From Oligella sp050920755 (GTDB taxonomy: Bacteria; Pseudomonadota; Gammaproteobacteria; Burkholderiales; Burkholderiaceae_B): 64,000 nucleotides of DNA. The notes beneath the pieces were generated by a model. The model saw only the letters and a program-made list of their open reading frames with translations. It had not been told where the DNA came from and searched no databases. Positions within the stretch are counted from its first letter, which is position 1. The number at the start of each line of letters is the position of its first letter. The stretch spans positions 2,170,001 through 2,234,000 of the forward strand of contig NZ_CP158480.1 of the NCBI RefSeq assembly GCF_050920755.1. The letters run 5' to 3'. Below, piece after piece: positions 1-7,073 of the stretch. The position numbers and the translations under genes are program-made.

Positions 1-1088
1 TTTCTGAGATCGATTAACTTGCTTAACTTAGCCATTAAGGCATCCAACTGCTTTGGCATCAACTCATCACGCCCTTTGCTTCGCCCTGATAAAACAATGG
101 GGTCACTTAAACCCCAAGTCTCCGGTAAAGCTAAAAAGGTGGCTGTCACCGAAGCTGACACCCCACTCGTTGCCTTTGACCATTGACTGATATCCGCCTC
201 CCTAAAGCGCAGACTTTGAATGACCGGGATATCCAAGGCAGCAAATTCGCTCACTAAGTCATGGTTATTTTGCAAATGAGTCAGATTCACTAAAGCATCC
301 GGCTGTGCATCTTTAAATAGCGCTTGCAAAGACGCCTCATCCGCATCACCCGATAACCAAAAAACAATCGGTTCAATACCTTTAAACTCTGCGGCGAGAA
401 TCATCTCATCAACAATATCTGTCACCAAATCCGCCACCACCGAAGCGGAGATTAAAAAAGCCACGCGCCCTTTTGGACTGACATGATCCTCTTTAAAATG
501 ATTACCGGCAATGTGTAAATAGGAAAAATGCCAATCTAAATAAGCTTTTAAATCCGTAAAGACGGTCGGCGCGGCAAAGTGATAAAAACCGCTTTTAGGA
601 AAAGGCTTAGCGGCCGGTAAAATACTCAAATCCAACGTACCGAGTGCCTCACGCTGAATTAATTCAAAGAAATGCTGAAAGTTTTCTTGACCGCCGCCGG
701 CATAAAGACGCGTTAAATGCTTTGCCAAATCGGCATTTAGATGCTGCCAAAGCGGCGCTCCGCCACCGATAAACAACTGCTTTTTATCCTGAATCTCAAA
801 CGGCGCTAAAAAACGCTCAACATTCGCCCTATCACCGGGGCGCGGCGTATCCGCAATTAACCAATCGGCTGCAGCAATCAGCGCTGCCGCACGAGTGGCA
901 GGCGTATCCGACTTGAGCTGCTGTAACTCCAAGCCGGCGGCCTTGGCAAAGCCTTTTAACACATCGATTTTCTGCGTAGGAACAAAGTCATTATGCACCA
1001 CTAAAATCCGTGGCTGACTCTGCGCTGCTGCCAATGAAGCCATAAAGCATGCCATTAACAGCAGCGATTGGAGGAATCTTAAAAGCAT
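1..1088 (-). CDS. CobN-like (cobaltochelatase/HmuS family) protein, N-terminal part, cut by window edge
   Basis: An open frame runs from an ATG at 1088 off the left edge (about 362 codons visible, no stop). The first ~22 residues form a signal peptide or membrane anchor (MLLRFLQSLLLMACFMASLA). The body then reads like the N-terminal half of CobN/magnesium-chelatase H-type proteins: a RILVVHND strand, a VSPKGRVAFLISAS segment, DALVNLTHL, and the ALDIPVIQSLRF...ALPETWG...PIVLSGR run typical of the family. It starts 5 bp after the stop of a TonB receptor gene, so the two are almost surely one operon. Secreted or anchored CobN-like proteins next to TonB receptors are known from haem-uptake loci (HmuR-HmuS of Porphyromonas), so a role in handling a tetrapyrrole or its metal is plausible. 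The substrate is not shown. A true cytoplasmic cobalamin CobN would lack the signal sequence. Confidence 0.68.
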   Translation of the reverse strand, partial: MLLRFLQSLLLMACFMASLAAAQSQPRILVVHNDFVPTQKIDVLKGFAKAAGLELQQLKSDTPATRAAALIAAADWLIADTPRPGDRANVERFLAPFEIQDKKQLFIGGGAPLWQHLNADLAKHLTRLYAGGGQENFQHFFELIQREALGTLDLSILPAAKPFPKSGFYHFAAPTVFTDLKAYLDWHFSYLHIAGNHFKEDHVSPKGRVAFLISASVVADLVTDIVDEMILAAEFKGIEPIVFWLSGDADEASLQALFKDAQPDALVNLTHLQNNHDLVSEFAALDIPVIQSLRFREADISQWSKATSGVSASVTATFLALPETWGLSDPIVLSGRSKGRDELMPKQLDALMAKLSKLIDLR

Positions 1089-1093
1089 AGCTG

Positions 1094-3085
1094 TTAATAC
1101 GCTAAATTAAAACCTGCGTAAAAACGTCTACCCTCATCCGCACGCTGATAAAGATCAGGCTCATCATTCGCCAAGCGCTTATCCATGATATTTTCTACAC
1201 CACCATAGAGACTGAAGTATTTATTAACATCATAATTAATATCCCAGTGCACTAAGGAATAGCTTGGACGCTTAGTGGATGAATTAGCGGCAGTGGTACT
1301 ACGTAATTGCGTACCCACATACTCATAACGCACTGAGGTCTGAAGATCCGCCAGCGGGCGCCATGTTAAGGCAACATTGGCATGATGACGTGAACGATCT
1401 AATAAAGGCTCATCCTTTAAGCGATCACGCGCACTTAAATAGGTGTAATTTGCACTGACACCCCATTGAGCATTCATATCCCATTTAGCACTTAACTCCA
1501 CCCCTTGTAGACGCGTTTTATTAATATTTTGATAGTTTAAGCAAACATAACCGCGTTCGTTACACGTAGGTAAACGCACCGTGGTAATAAGATTATGCAC
1601 ATGATTTCGGAATAAAGTCGCTGCAACCGACCAATTATCCGTGGTATAAGCGGCACCCAATTCATAGGATAAATTAGTTTCCGCTTCCAAATCCGGATTA
1701 CCGCGCACAATACCGCGCCCACCCATGGCCGCTCTGGACTCATAGGATGGTGACAATTGCTTTAAGGTAGGCGCTTTAAAGCCCTTACCCACACCGGCTC
1801 TAAAGGTCAATTGCTCAGTCGGCTTAAAGAGTAAATAGCTACGCGGACTGAACTGCCAACCGAATTTAGCATGCCTATCAAAACGCCCGCCAATCACGGC
1901 CTCCCATTGATCACCTAAGCTGATTTCATCTTGCAAATAAAAGGCAAAGTGATTTTGCTTGTCTTTTTTCTCGGCATTAATATTTGGATCCTCAACCTGC
2001 TCACGGCGCAATTCCAAGCCTAAGGTCAGGCGATTGTAGGCCCCTAAATCAAATTGCGTTTGTGCATCCCAAACCGTATCCACAAAGCGGTTCGGCGCAC
2101 TGATTTCATTACCGTCACTACGATCGACATCACGCTTTAAACGGCTTTGATACCAACGCAATTGCAACGATCCCCATTGCCAATCGCCACGATAGCCTAA
2201 AGAATAACGATGACGACGAATAAAGCTGTCAATCTCATAAGGTCTATTAGAACGTGATCCGGAAGCTAAGCGCACGCCCTCTAAATCCTCACGATTCACA
2301 TCGACCCCTAAATCAATGCGTTGATTTGCATCCGGCGTCCAAGTTAAACCCAGATGCAGGCTTTTTGCCTTTTGCTCATCCAACGTGCTGAGGCGCGTAT
2401 CATGACTGTTTAATAAGGCTTGGCGATGACGCAACTCACCCCAAAGATTAATACCTAAAGTATTATCAATCAGCGGCCCACCGGCATAAAAACCGGTTTT
2501 ATATAAATCACCCTTTAAGCTTCTTGAGCCCAAACGGAATAACTGATTAAACGAGGCTTGCCAATAGTCGGTGGCCGAGCGGGTAACCACATTAACCACC
2601 CCACCCAAGGACTCGGAACCATAGAGTGATGACATCGGTCCGCGCACGATTTCAATACGCTCAATCGCTTCGGAAGGCACCCACGTCTGCTCATAATTCG
2701 AGTGTGCAACGCTGGAGGCGGTATTATTAATCCGCTGACCGTCAATCAGCATCAGGGTATGCTCCGAATCCATACCGCGAATGGAAATACCGCGCCCGCC
2801 ACCGGCACCCAAATTATCAAAACTGATACCGACCTGATCGTGAATCATATCAAAAACATCATTATCCGGACGACGTCGTAGCGTTAGACCATCCACCACG
2901 GAGACACTGGCCATGGCTCGGTCAATATCTCTCGCTGAAGCGGTGGTAGTTACCACCACGCTGGGTAACGCTTGAATTTGTTCCGAATCTTGAGCTTGTA
3001 AGGTTGTGACCGCTGCAGAAAAAAAAGTCACAAGGGCTAAGCCTTTGACAATGAAAGGCGCTTTGCTATTTTTAAAAGGGATCAT
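1094..3085 (-). CDS. TonB-dependent outer-membrane receptor (haem/cobalamin/siderophore type)
   Basis: Energised outer-membrane import channel of about 663 residues. The ATG at 3085 is chosen because it opens a clear signal peptide (MIPFKNSKAPFIVKG..., cleavage near LQAQ). The frame stays open upstream to 3145, but that would run through the promoter. After the signal come a TonB-box-like stretch (SVVVTTTAS), the plug domain with RGMDSEHTLMLIDGQR and IERIEIVRGPMSSLYGSESLGGVVNVVTR, and then the beta-barrel, ending in the usual C-terminal aromatic strand (RRFYAGFNLAY). A CFKAPTL-type segment and a GNPDLEAET motif follow the family pattern. The CobN-like gene directly downstream suggests a haem or corrin ligand, but siderophores cannot be excluded. 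No Fur box was seen; the promoter lies between inverted-repeat arms. Confidence 0.85.
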   Translation of the reverse strand: MIPFKNSKAPFIVKGLALVTFFSAAVTTLQAQDSEQIQALPSVVVTTTASARDIDRAMASVSVVDGLTLRRRPDNDVFDMIHDQVGISFDNLGAGGGRGISIRGMDSEHTLMLIDGQRINNTASSVAHSNYEQTWVPSEAIERIEIVRGPMSSLYGSESLGGVVNVVTRSATDYWQASFNQLFRLGSRSLKGDLYKTGFYAGGPLIDNTLGINLWGELRHRQALLNSHDTRLSTLDEQKAKSLHLGLTWTPDANQRIDLGVDVNREDLEGVRLASGSRSNRPYEIDSFIRRHRYSLGYRGDWQWGSLQLRWYQSRLKRDVDRSDGNEISAPNRFVDTVWDAQTQFDLGAYNRLTLGLELRREQVEDPNINAEKKDKQNHFAFYLQDEISLGDQWEAVIGGRFDRHAKFGWQFSPRSYLLFKPTEQLTFRAGVGKGFKAPTLKQLSPSYESRAAMGGRGIVRGNPDLEAETNLSYELGAAYTTDNWSVAATLFRNHVHNLITTVRLPTCNERGYVCLNYQNINKTRLQGVELSAKWDMNAQWGVSANYTYLSARDRLKDEPLLDRSRHHANVALTWRPLADLQTSVRYEYVGTQLRSTTAANSSTKRPSYSLVHWDINYDVNKYFSLYGGVENIMDKRLANDEPDLYQRADEGRRFYAGFNLAY

Positions 3086-3112
3086 TTTTAATCTTTTTAT
3101 GCAAGAAAATAT

Positions 3113-3155
3113 ATACGATATAACATAACAAACATTATGTAACAATATATCGTAT
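3113..3155 (-). promoter_or_regulatory. Promoter framed by a perfect 10-bp inverted repeat (operator candidate) of the TonB receptor/CobN-like operon
   Basis: On the minus strand, -35 TTGTTA (3145-3140) and -10 TATATC (3122-3117) are 17 bp apart. The arms ATACGATATA (3155-3146) and its exact reverse complement (3122-3113) bracket this promoter: one arm abuts the -35, the other contains the -10. A smaller dyad ACATAA/TTATGT (3123-3128, 3135-3140) lies inside. The layout suits a repressor operator; the regulator is unknown. Confidence 0.6.
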
Positions 3156-3204
3156 CACTTTTTATTGCTGCTTTGCAATAGTTGTGAATGATTCCCAACA
3201 ACAT

Positions 3205-3966
3205 TTAGAATGAATTATCTTTGATTAATTCTGCTAAAAATTTGAGATCGGATTTAGACAGGAGACCTTTATCTTTGGCCTTTTGAAGCAGATCGGGGCG
3301 ACGCTCTGCAGTTAAGGTCAGAGAGCGCTGACGACGCCACTGCCTGATATTGGCATGATGACCGGACAGTAATACCGGCGGCACCGATACCCCCTCAAAT
3401 ACCTCCGGACGGGTGTAATGCTCACAGTCCAAAAGCCCTGAAAGCTCCTCATGAAAGGAATCCTGCAAGGCCGATTGATGATCATTCAGCACCCCGGGTA
3501 GTAAGCGAATCGTCGTATCTAAAACCGCTAAGGCAGCAATCTCACCGCCCGACAGCACAAAATCACCAAGCGAAATTTCCTCATCCACATAGTGGTCAAT
3601 AAAGCGCTGATCAATGCCCTCATAGCGACCGCAAACAAAGGTCATTTGCGGCAATCGGGAGAGCTGTTCGGCCTTCACCTGATTAAAAGGAGCACCGGCA
3701 GGACTTAATAAAATCACGGGACCCGTAGCCTGCTGACGCTGCTTAATATCATTAATGGCATCAACCAACGGCTGCGCCAGCATCAACATACCGGGACCAC
3801 CGCCATAAGGACGGTCATCGACCGTCTTATGCACATCATGGGTATATTGACGCGGATTCCACGTGCTTAACGACCAAATACCCTGTTCATGCGCCCTGCC
3901 CGTCACGCCCATGGTACTCAGCACCTCGAACATCTGCGGAAACAGGGTAATGACATTAACTTGCAT
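3205..3966 (-). CDS. trmD: tRNA (guanine-N1)-methyltransferase TrmD
   Basis: Methylates G37 at N1 in tRNAs reading CNN codons, using S-adenosylmethionine, which prevents +1 frameshifting. The 253 residues are full length for the family. The SPOUT deep-trefoil-knot motifs are visible: YGGGPGMLML, VILLSPAG, FVCGRYEGIDQRF and the EEISLGDFVLSGGE segment. The ATG overlaps the rimM stop by one base (TAATG), which indicates translational coupling within rpsP-rimM-trmD. The usual fourth gene, rplS, does not follow; a TonB receptor gene comes next after about 120 bp. Confidence 0.97.
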   Translation of the reverse strand: MQVNVITLFPQMFEVLSTMGVTGRAHEQGIWSLSTWNPRQYTHDVHKTVDDRPYGGGPGMLMLAQPLVDAINDIKQRQQATGPVILLSPAGAPFNQVKAEQLSRLPQMTFVCGRYEGIDQRFIDHYVDEEISLGDFVLSGGEIAALAVLDTTIRLLPGVLNDHQSALQDSFHEELSGLLDCEHYTRPEVFEGVSVPPVLLSGHHANIRQWRRQRSLTLTAERRPDLLQKAKDKGLLSKSDLKFLAELIKDNSF

Positions 3967-4640
3967 TAGAAATCCAGCGGCCAGTCAACCTCAAGCCAAT
4001 TATTTTCCAGATCAACCTCTAATACATGAGCATCCACAAAAGGCACTAAGCACTCTTGGGGCTGACCCTTGGCATTTAATAAAGGTTGAGGTTCAAGCTC
4101 GGGATCGCCGGCATCGCGATAGCGGTCAATATGCAGTACGGCATGGACGCCATTATCCGATAACTCGCGCACACGACCTAAAAGCACATAGTCCTCATCG
4201 CCCACCGCCAACTCGCGTACCGCCTCTTCATCCACTGTATAGACCCAGCAACCCACCAGATCGACCCAGTAGAACTCATCCTCATCCTGCACCGGAAAGT
4301 CGGCACGAGAAACGGAAATCACCATCCCCTTGAGACTCTCGGCCACATCACGATCGCTGATATCGCTAAAGGCGGCAATTAAACTATCCGCATGCCAACG
4401 ACACTCACTCACCTCAAACAGCTGATGCGCTGCAGGCGCCGCAGTTGGCGCTTCCTTGGCGGGCGGCAAACGACGCTGTAACCACCATCGATCGATCTGA
4501 GGCAAAATAGACTCAGCGAAATAAGGCTTGATCTTAACCATACCGCGCACACCGAAAGCGCCGGTAATATGGCCCAGCTCGACCAAATCACTAGGAGCTG
4601 CAGTGCTATTGGACTGCTTTTGCGAATGAGCTTTTTTCAT
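3966..4640 (-). CDS. rimM: Ribosome maturation factor RimM
   Basis: Helps assemble the 30S head near ribosomal protein S19 and process 16S rRNA. The N-terminal RimM domain starts at DLVELGHITGAFGVRGMVKI, and the C-terminal PRC-barrel contains EFYWVDLVGCWVYT, HAVLHID and the family-typical LVPFVDAHVLEVDLENN. The ATG at 4640 gives 224 residues with a short lead before the conserved domain. The frame is open to a GTG at 4709 (247 residues), and neither start has a good ribosome binding site, so the start is uncertain. The sequence is longer than E. coli RimM (about 180) because of low-complexity inserts. It sits between rpsP and trmD. Confidence 0.92.
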   Translation of the reverse strand: MKKAHSQKQSNSTAAPSDLVELGHITGAFGVRGMVKIKPYFAESILPQIDRWWLQRRLPPAKEAPTAAPAAHQLFEVSECRWHADSLIAAFSDISDRDVAESLKGMVISVSRADFPVQDEDEFYWVDLVGCWVYTVDEEAVRELAVGDEDYVLLGRVRELSDNGVHAVLHIDRYRDAGDPELEPQPLLNAKGQPQECLVPFVDAHVLEVDLENNWLEVDWPLDF

Positions 4641-4788
4641 GTCGTTGTGATTTTCATAGGCATTAAAACTAGAATGACCGCCAAACAACTGACGGTCAAT
4701 CAAATCCACTAAGGTAATCGCTTTAATGCTAATAAGTAAACAAGCTAATCAGGCTCGGCAAATCCCGAGCTGATAGCGATAAACTCAA

Positions 4789-5043
4789 TTAAGCAGCTTG
4801 CTGTTGAGCGAACTCTTTAGCTAAACGAGCAACGGTAGGAGATAACTGAGCGCCCTGACCCTTCCAGTACTCTAAACGATCCAAGGCAATACGTAAGGCC
4901 TCAGTACCCTCAGGAGCTACCGGGTTATAAAAACCGATGCGCTCGATAAAGCGACCATCACGACGGTCACTACGGTTAGCTGCAACAATTGTATAAAATG
5001 GACGTTTTTTAGAGCCACCACGGGCTAAACGAATAACCACCAT
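4789..5043 (-). CDS. rpsP: 30S ribosomal protein bS16
   Basis: Small-subunit protein of 84 residues that starts with the family signature MVVIRLARGGSKKRPFYTIV and continues with ANRSDRRDGRFIERIGFYNP. An AGGATA ribosome binding site precedes the ATG. It is the first gene of the rpsP-rimM-trmD operon; about 148 bp separate its stop from the preferred rimM start. Confidence 0.97.
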   Translation of the reverse strand: MVVIRLARGGSKKRPFYTIVAANRSDRRDGRFIERIGFYNPVAPEGTEALRIALDRLEYWKGQGAQLSPTVARLAKEFAQQQAA

Positions 5044-5148
5044 AGGTGTACTATCCTCATTAATTGGTAAATTGATATAAATATTGACAAAAATTAGCTA
5101 ATTAGTATAACAACTTATTAGCCCTTACTGCAAGAAAGCTTCACAACC

Positions 5149-5175
5149 AGGGGAAAAAGTGTCGCCTTTTCCCCT
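5149..5175 (-). terminator. Hairpin downstream of the SLC13/DASS carrier gene
   Basis: A 9-bp stem AGGGGAAAA/TTTTCCCCT with a 9-nt loop lies 17 bp beyond the stop of the carrier gene and about 100 bp upstream of rpsP. It has no long U-tract on the minus strand, so it is a moderate terminator candidate. Confidence 0.55.
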
Positions 5176-5192
5176 ATTATTAACCGTGACGC

Positions 5193-6590
5193 TTAAACAA
5201 AGAAGTAAATAAAGAGTGAAACCGCCGCCACGCACAAAACATTGAGCACCATACCGGCCCGGATCATTTCCCGCTGATGGATTAGACCGCTACCGAACAC
5301 GATCGCATTAGGCGGTGTAGCGACCGGCAGCATAAAGGCGCAAGAAGCACCGATACCGATGACCAACACCAAGACTTCGGGCGGCATATTCATTTGCGTT
5401 GCCACACCGGCAAACACCGGCACCAATAAAGCGGCTGAAGCCGTATTACTGGTAAATTCAGTGAGAATAATAATAAAGGCACAAACCACAAAAATAACAA
5501 GCAAGGGATTAGCGCCGCCGAAAGTATCCGCAACCAACTGACCAAGCACTTGCGAAGCGCCGGATTTCTGCATCACCTGACTTAGGGTAATACCGCCACC
5601 GAATAGAATCAGCACACCCCAGTCGGTATTGTCCGCCACATCCTTCCAGCCGGCACAACCTAAGACCACCACCATCACGGCGGCAAAGAGCGCAATCAAG
5701 GAGTCGGTACCGGTCGTACCTAATAAGGCTGTAATTTTATTACTGAAAATCCAGCAAAGCGCAATAAAAACAAAGAGCCCCAAGGTAATAAAGCGAATCG
5801 GCGTCCACTCAATATCCTCTTGAAAATCAAATTCACCGGTTTGACCCTTGAAATTAGGACGGAAAACCAACCATAAGACATAAATCATCAGCGGCAACAA
5901 AATAGCCACCATCGGCAAAACGATTTTCATCCATGCCGCAAAGTCCATACCCAACTCACGTGCGGCAATAGCATTAGGCGGTGAACCGACCAGTGTACCC
6001 AAACCACCGATACTGGCACTATAAGCCACACCTAAAAGCACAAAAACGTAGCTGTTACGGTTATTAGCGCGATCCAAATTACTCATCACACCTAAGGCTA
6101 AAGGCAACATCATTGCCGCCGTCGCTGTATTACTAATCCACATGGACATAAAAGCCGTCACTGCAAAAATCAACAATGAGGCAGTCAGTAAATTACCGCG
6201 TGATAAAGACAATAGGTAGTAGGCAATTTTGCGATCCAGTTGCTGCATATGCAAAGCGGTCGCCAAAGCAAAACCGCCAAAGAAAATAAAAATCACCGGA
6301 TCGGCAAAATTACTTAAGGCTGCCTTAGTCGTAATCCCTTCAAAGCCCAACACCGCCGCAATAATCGGTACCATTAAGGCGGTTACGGTGATATGTACAG
6401 CCTCGGTAAACCATAAAATAGCGATAAATAAAAGCACCGCCAAGCCTTTATTAACATCATTTTCAAAAGGCAGTACCAGATACAACAAATAAGACAACAC
6501 AAGTGCCACCAAGCCGACTACCATGCCCTTGATACTACCTCGGGGCATCAGGCGCGTCAGCTGCACATTAGATTGGGGTTCAGTCATCAT
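5193..6590 (-). CDS. SLC13/DASS-family sodium:dicarboxylate (or related anion) symporter
   Basis: Inner-membrane secondary transporter of 465 residues with about 11-12 hydrophobic segments. The two Na+/substrate signatures of the divalent anion:sodium symporter family are both present: ISNTATAAMMLPLA with LGTLVGSPPNAIAA in the first half, and TSNTASAALLVPVF with LPVATPPNAIVFG in the second. This inverted duplication is diagnostic for VcINDY-like carriers. Likely substrates are C4-dicarboxylates or citrate; the sequence does not decide. A GGAG box precedes the paired ATG ATG start. The gene is on the same strand as rpsP and tusA but is flanked by hairpins, so it is probably transcribed alone or with the TusA-like gene. 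Confidence 0.88.
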   Translation of the reverse strand: MMTEPQSNVQLTRLMPRGSIKGMVVGLVALVLSYLLYLVLPFENDVNKGLAVLLFIAILWFTEAVHITVTALMVPIIAAVLGFEGITTKAALSNFADPVIFIFFGGFALATALHMQQLDRKIAYYLLSLSRGNLLTASLLIFAVTAFMSMWISNTATAAMMLPLALGVMSNLDRANNRNSYVFVLLGVAYSASIGGLGTLVGSPPNAIAARELGMDFAAWMKIVLPMVAILLPLMIYVLWLVFRPNFKGQTGEFDFQEDIEWTPIRFITLGLFVFIALCWIFSNKITALLGTTGTDSLIALFAAVMVVVLGCAGWKDVADNTDWGVLILFGGGITLSQVMQKSGASQVLGQLVADTFGGANPLLVIFVVCAFIIILTEFTSNTASAALLVPVFAGVATQMNMPPEVLVLVIGIGASCAFMLPVATPPNAIVFGSGLIHQREMIRAGMVLNVLCVAAVSLFIYFFV

Positions 6591-6682
6591 TTAAGCTCCA
6601 AAAAAATAAAAAAATCGGTCTCCGCCCCGGAACACGCATCGGCAGAAGTTAAAACGCTTTTGCGATCAGCGTCGCACAAAGT

Positions 6683-6919
6683 CTAGCGACGCTTAATATA
6701 ATGCTCGCTTGTATCGCCCATATCGCGTTGAGCAATTAATTCATTTTTAGACTGAGTGCAAAAAGCCTGAAAATCACCCATCGCCTTAGGGTCGGTGGTA
6801 ATCACCTTAAGTACTTGACCGCTATCCATCGCAGACAAAGCCTTTTTAGCCTTTAAAATAGGTAGTGGACAAAGCAAATTCTGAGCTTCAACCACCTGAT
6901 CAAAACCGACCTCATTCAT
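6683..6919 (-). CDS. TusA-family sulfurtransferase-like protein
   Basis: Small cytoplasmic protein of 78 residues with the hallmark CPxP motif at its N-terminus (NLLCPLPILKAKKAL). The cysteine is the one that carries persulfide sulfur in TusA/SirA/YedF proteins. The ATG at 6919 follows a GGAG box; the frame could extend seven codons upstream without support. In other bacteria such proteins feed tRNA thiolation or molybdenum cofactor synthesis, or act with sulfur-compound transporters. The partner here is unknown. It lies between alaS (behind a terminator) and the DASS carrier, with which it may be co-transcribed. Confidence 0.85.
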   Translation of the reverse strand: MNEVGFDQVVEAQNLLCPLPILKAKKALSAMDSGQVLKVITTDPKAMGDFQAFCTQSKNELIAQRDMGDTSEHYIKRR

Positions 6920-6969
6920 AAAATTCGTACTCCGCAACACAAATTACTTATTAGCAAATAAATAATAAC

Positions 6970-6998
6970 ACTGCCCCGACCAAAACAGCCGGGGCAGT
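6970..6998 (-). terminator. Rho-independent-type terminator after alaS
   Basis: An 8-bp GC-rich stem ACTGCCCC/GGGGCAGT with a 13-nt loop, followed on the minus strand by a T-rich run (TGTTATTATTT). It lies between the alaS stop and the TusA-like gene. Confidence 0.75.
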
Positions 6999-7073
6999 AC
7001 TAAAAATAATATCACTAAAATGACAATCCGGATTAAATAATCTTAAGCTAAATCAAAGAAATACTTAATCTAC

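Noticed and set aside
3086..3145. Upstream extension of the first TonB receptor frame
   Set aside because: It would start within the promoter and place 20 residues before the signal peptide.
3863..4333. 156-codon open frame on the plus strand
   Set aside because: Lies antisense over trmD and rimM, proline/histidine-rich as expected from a shadow frame.
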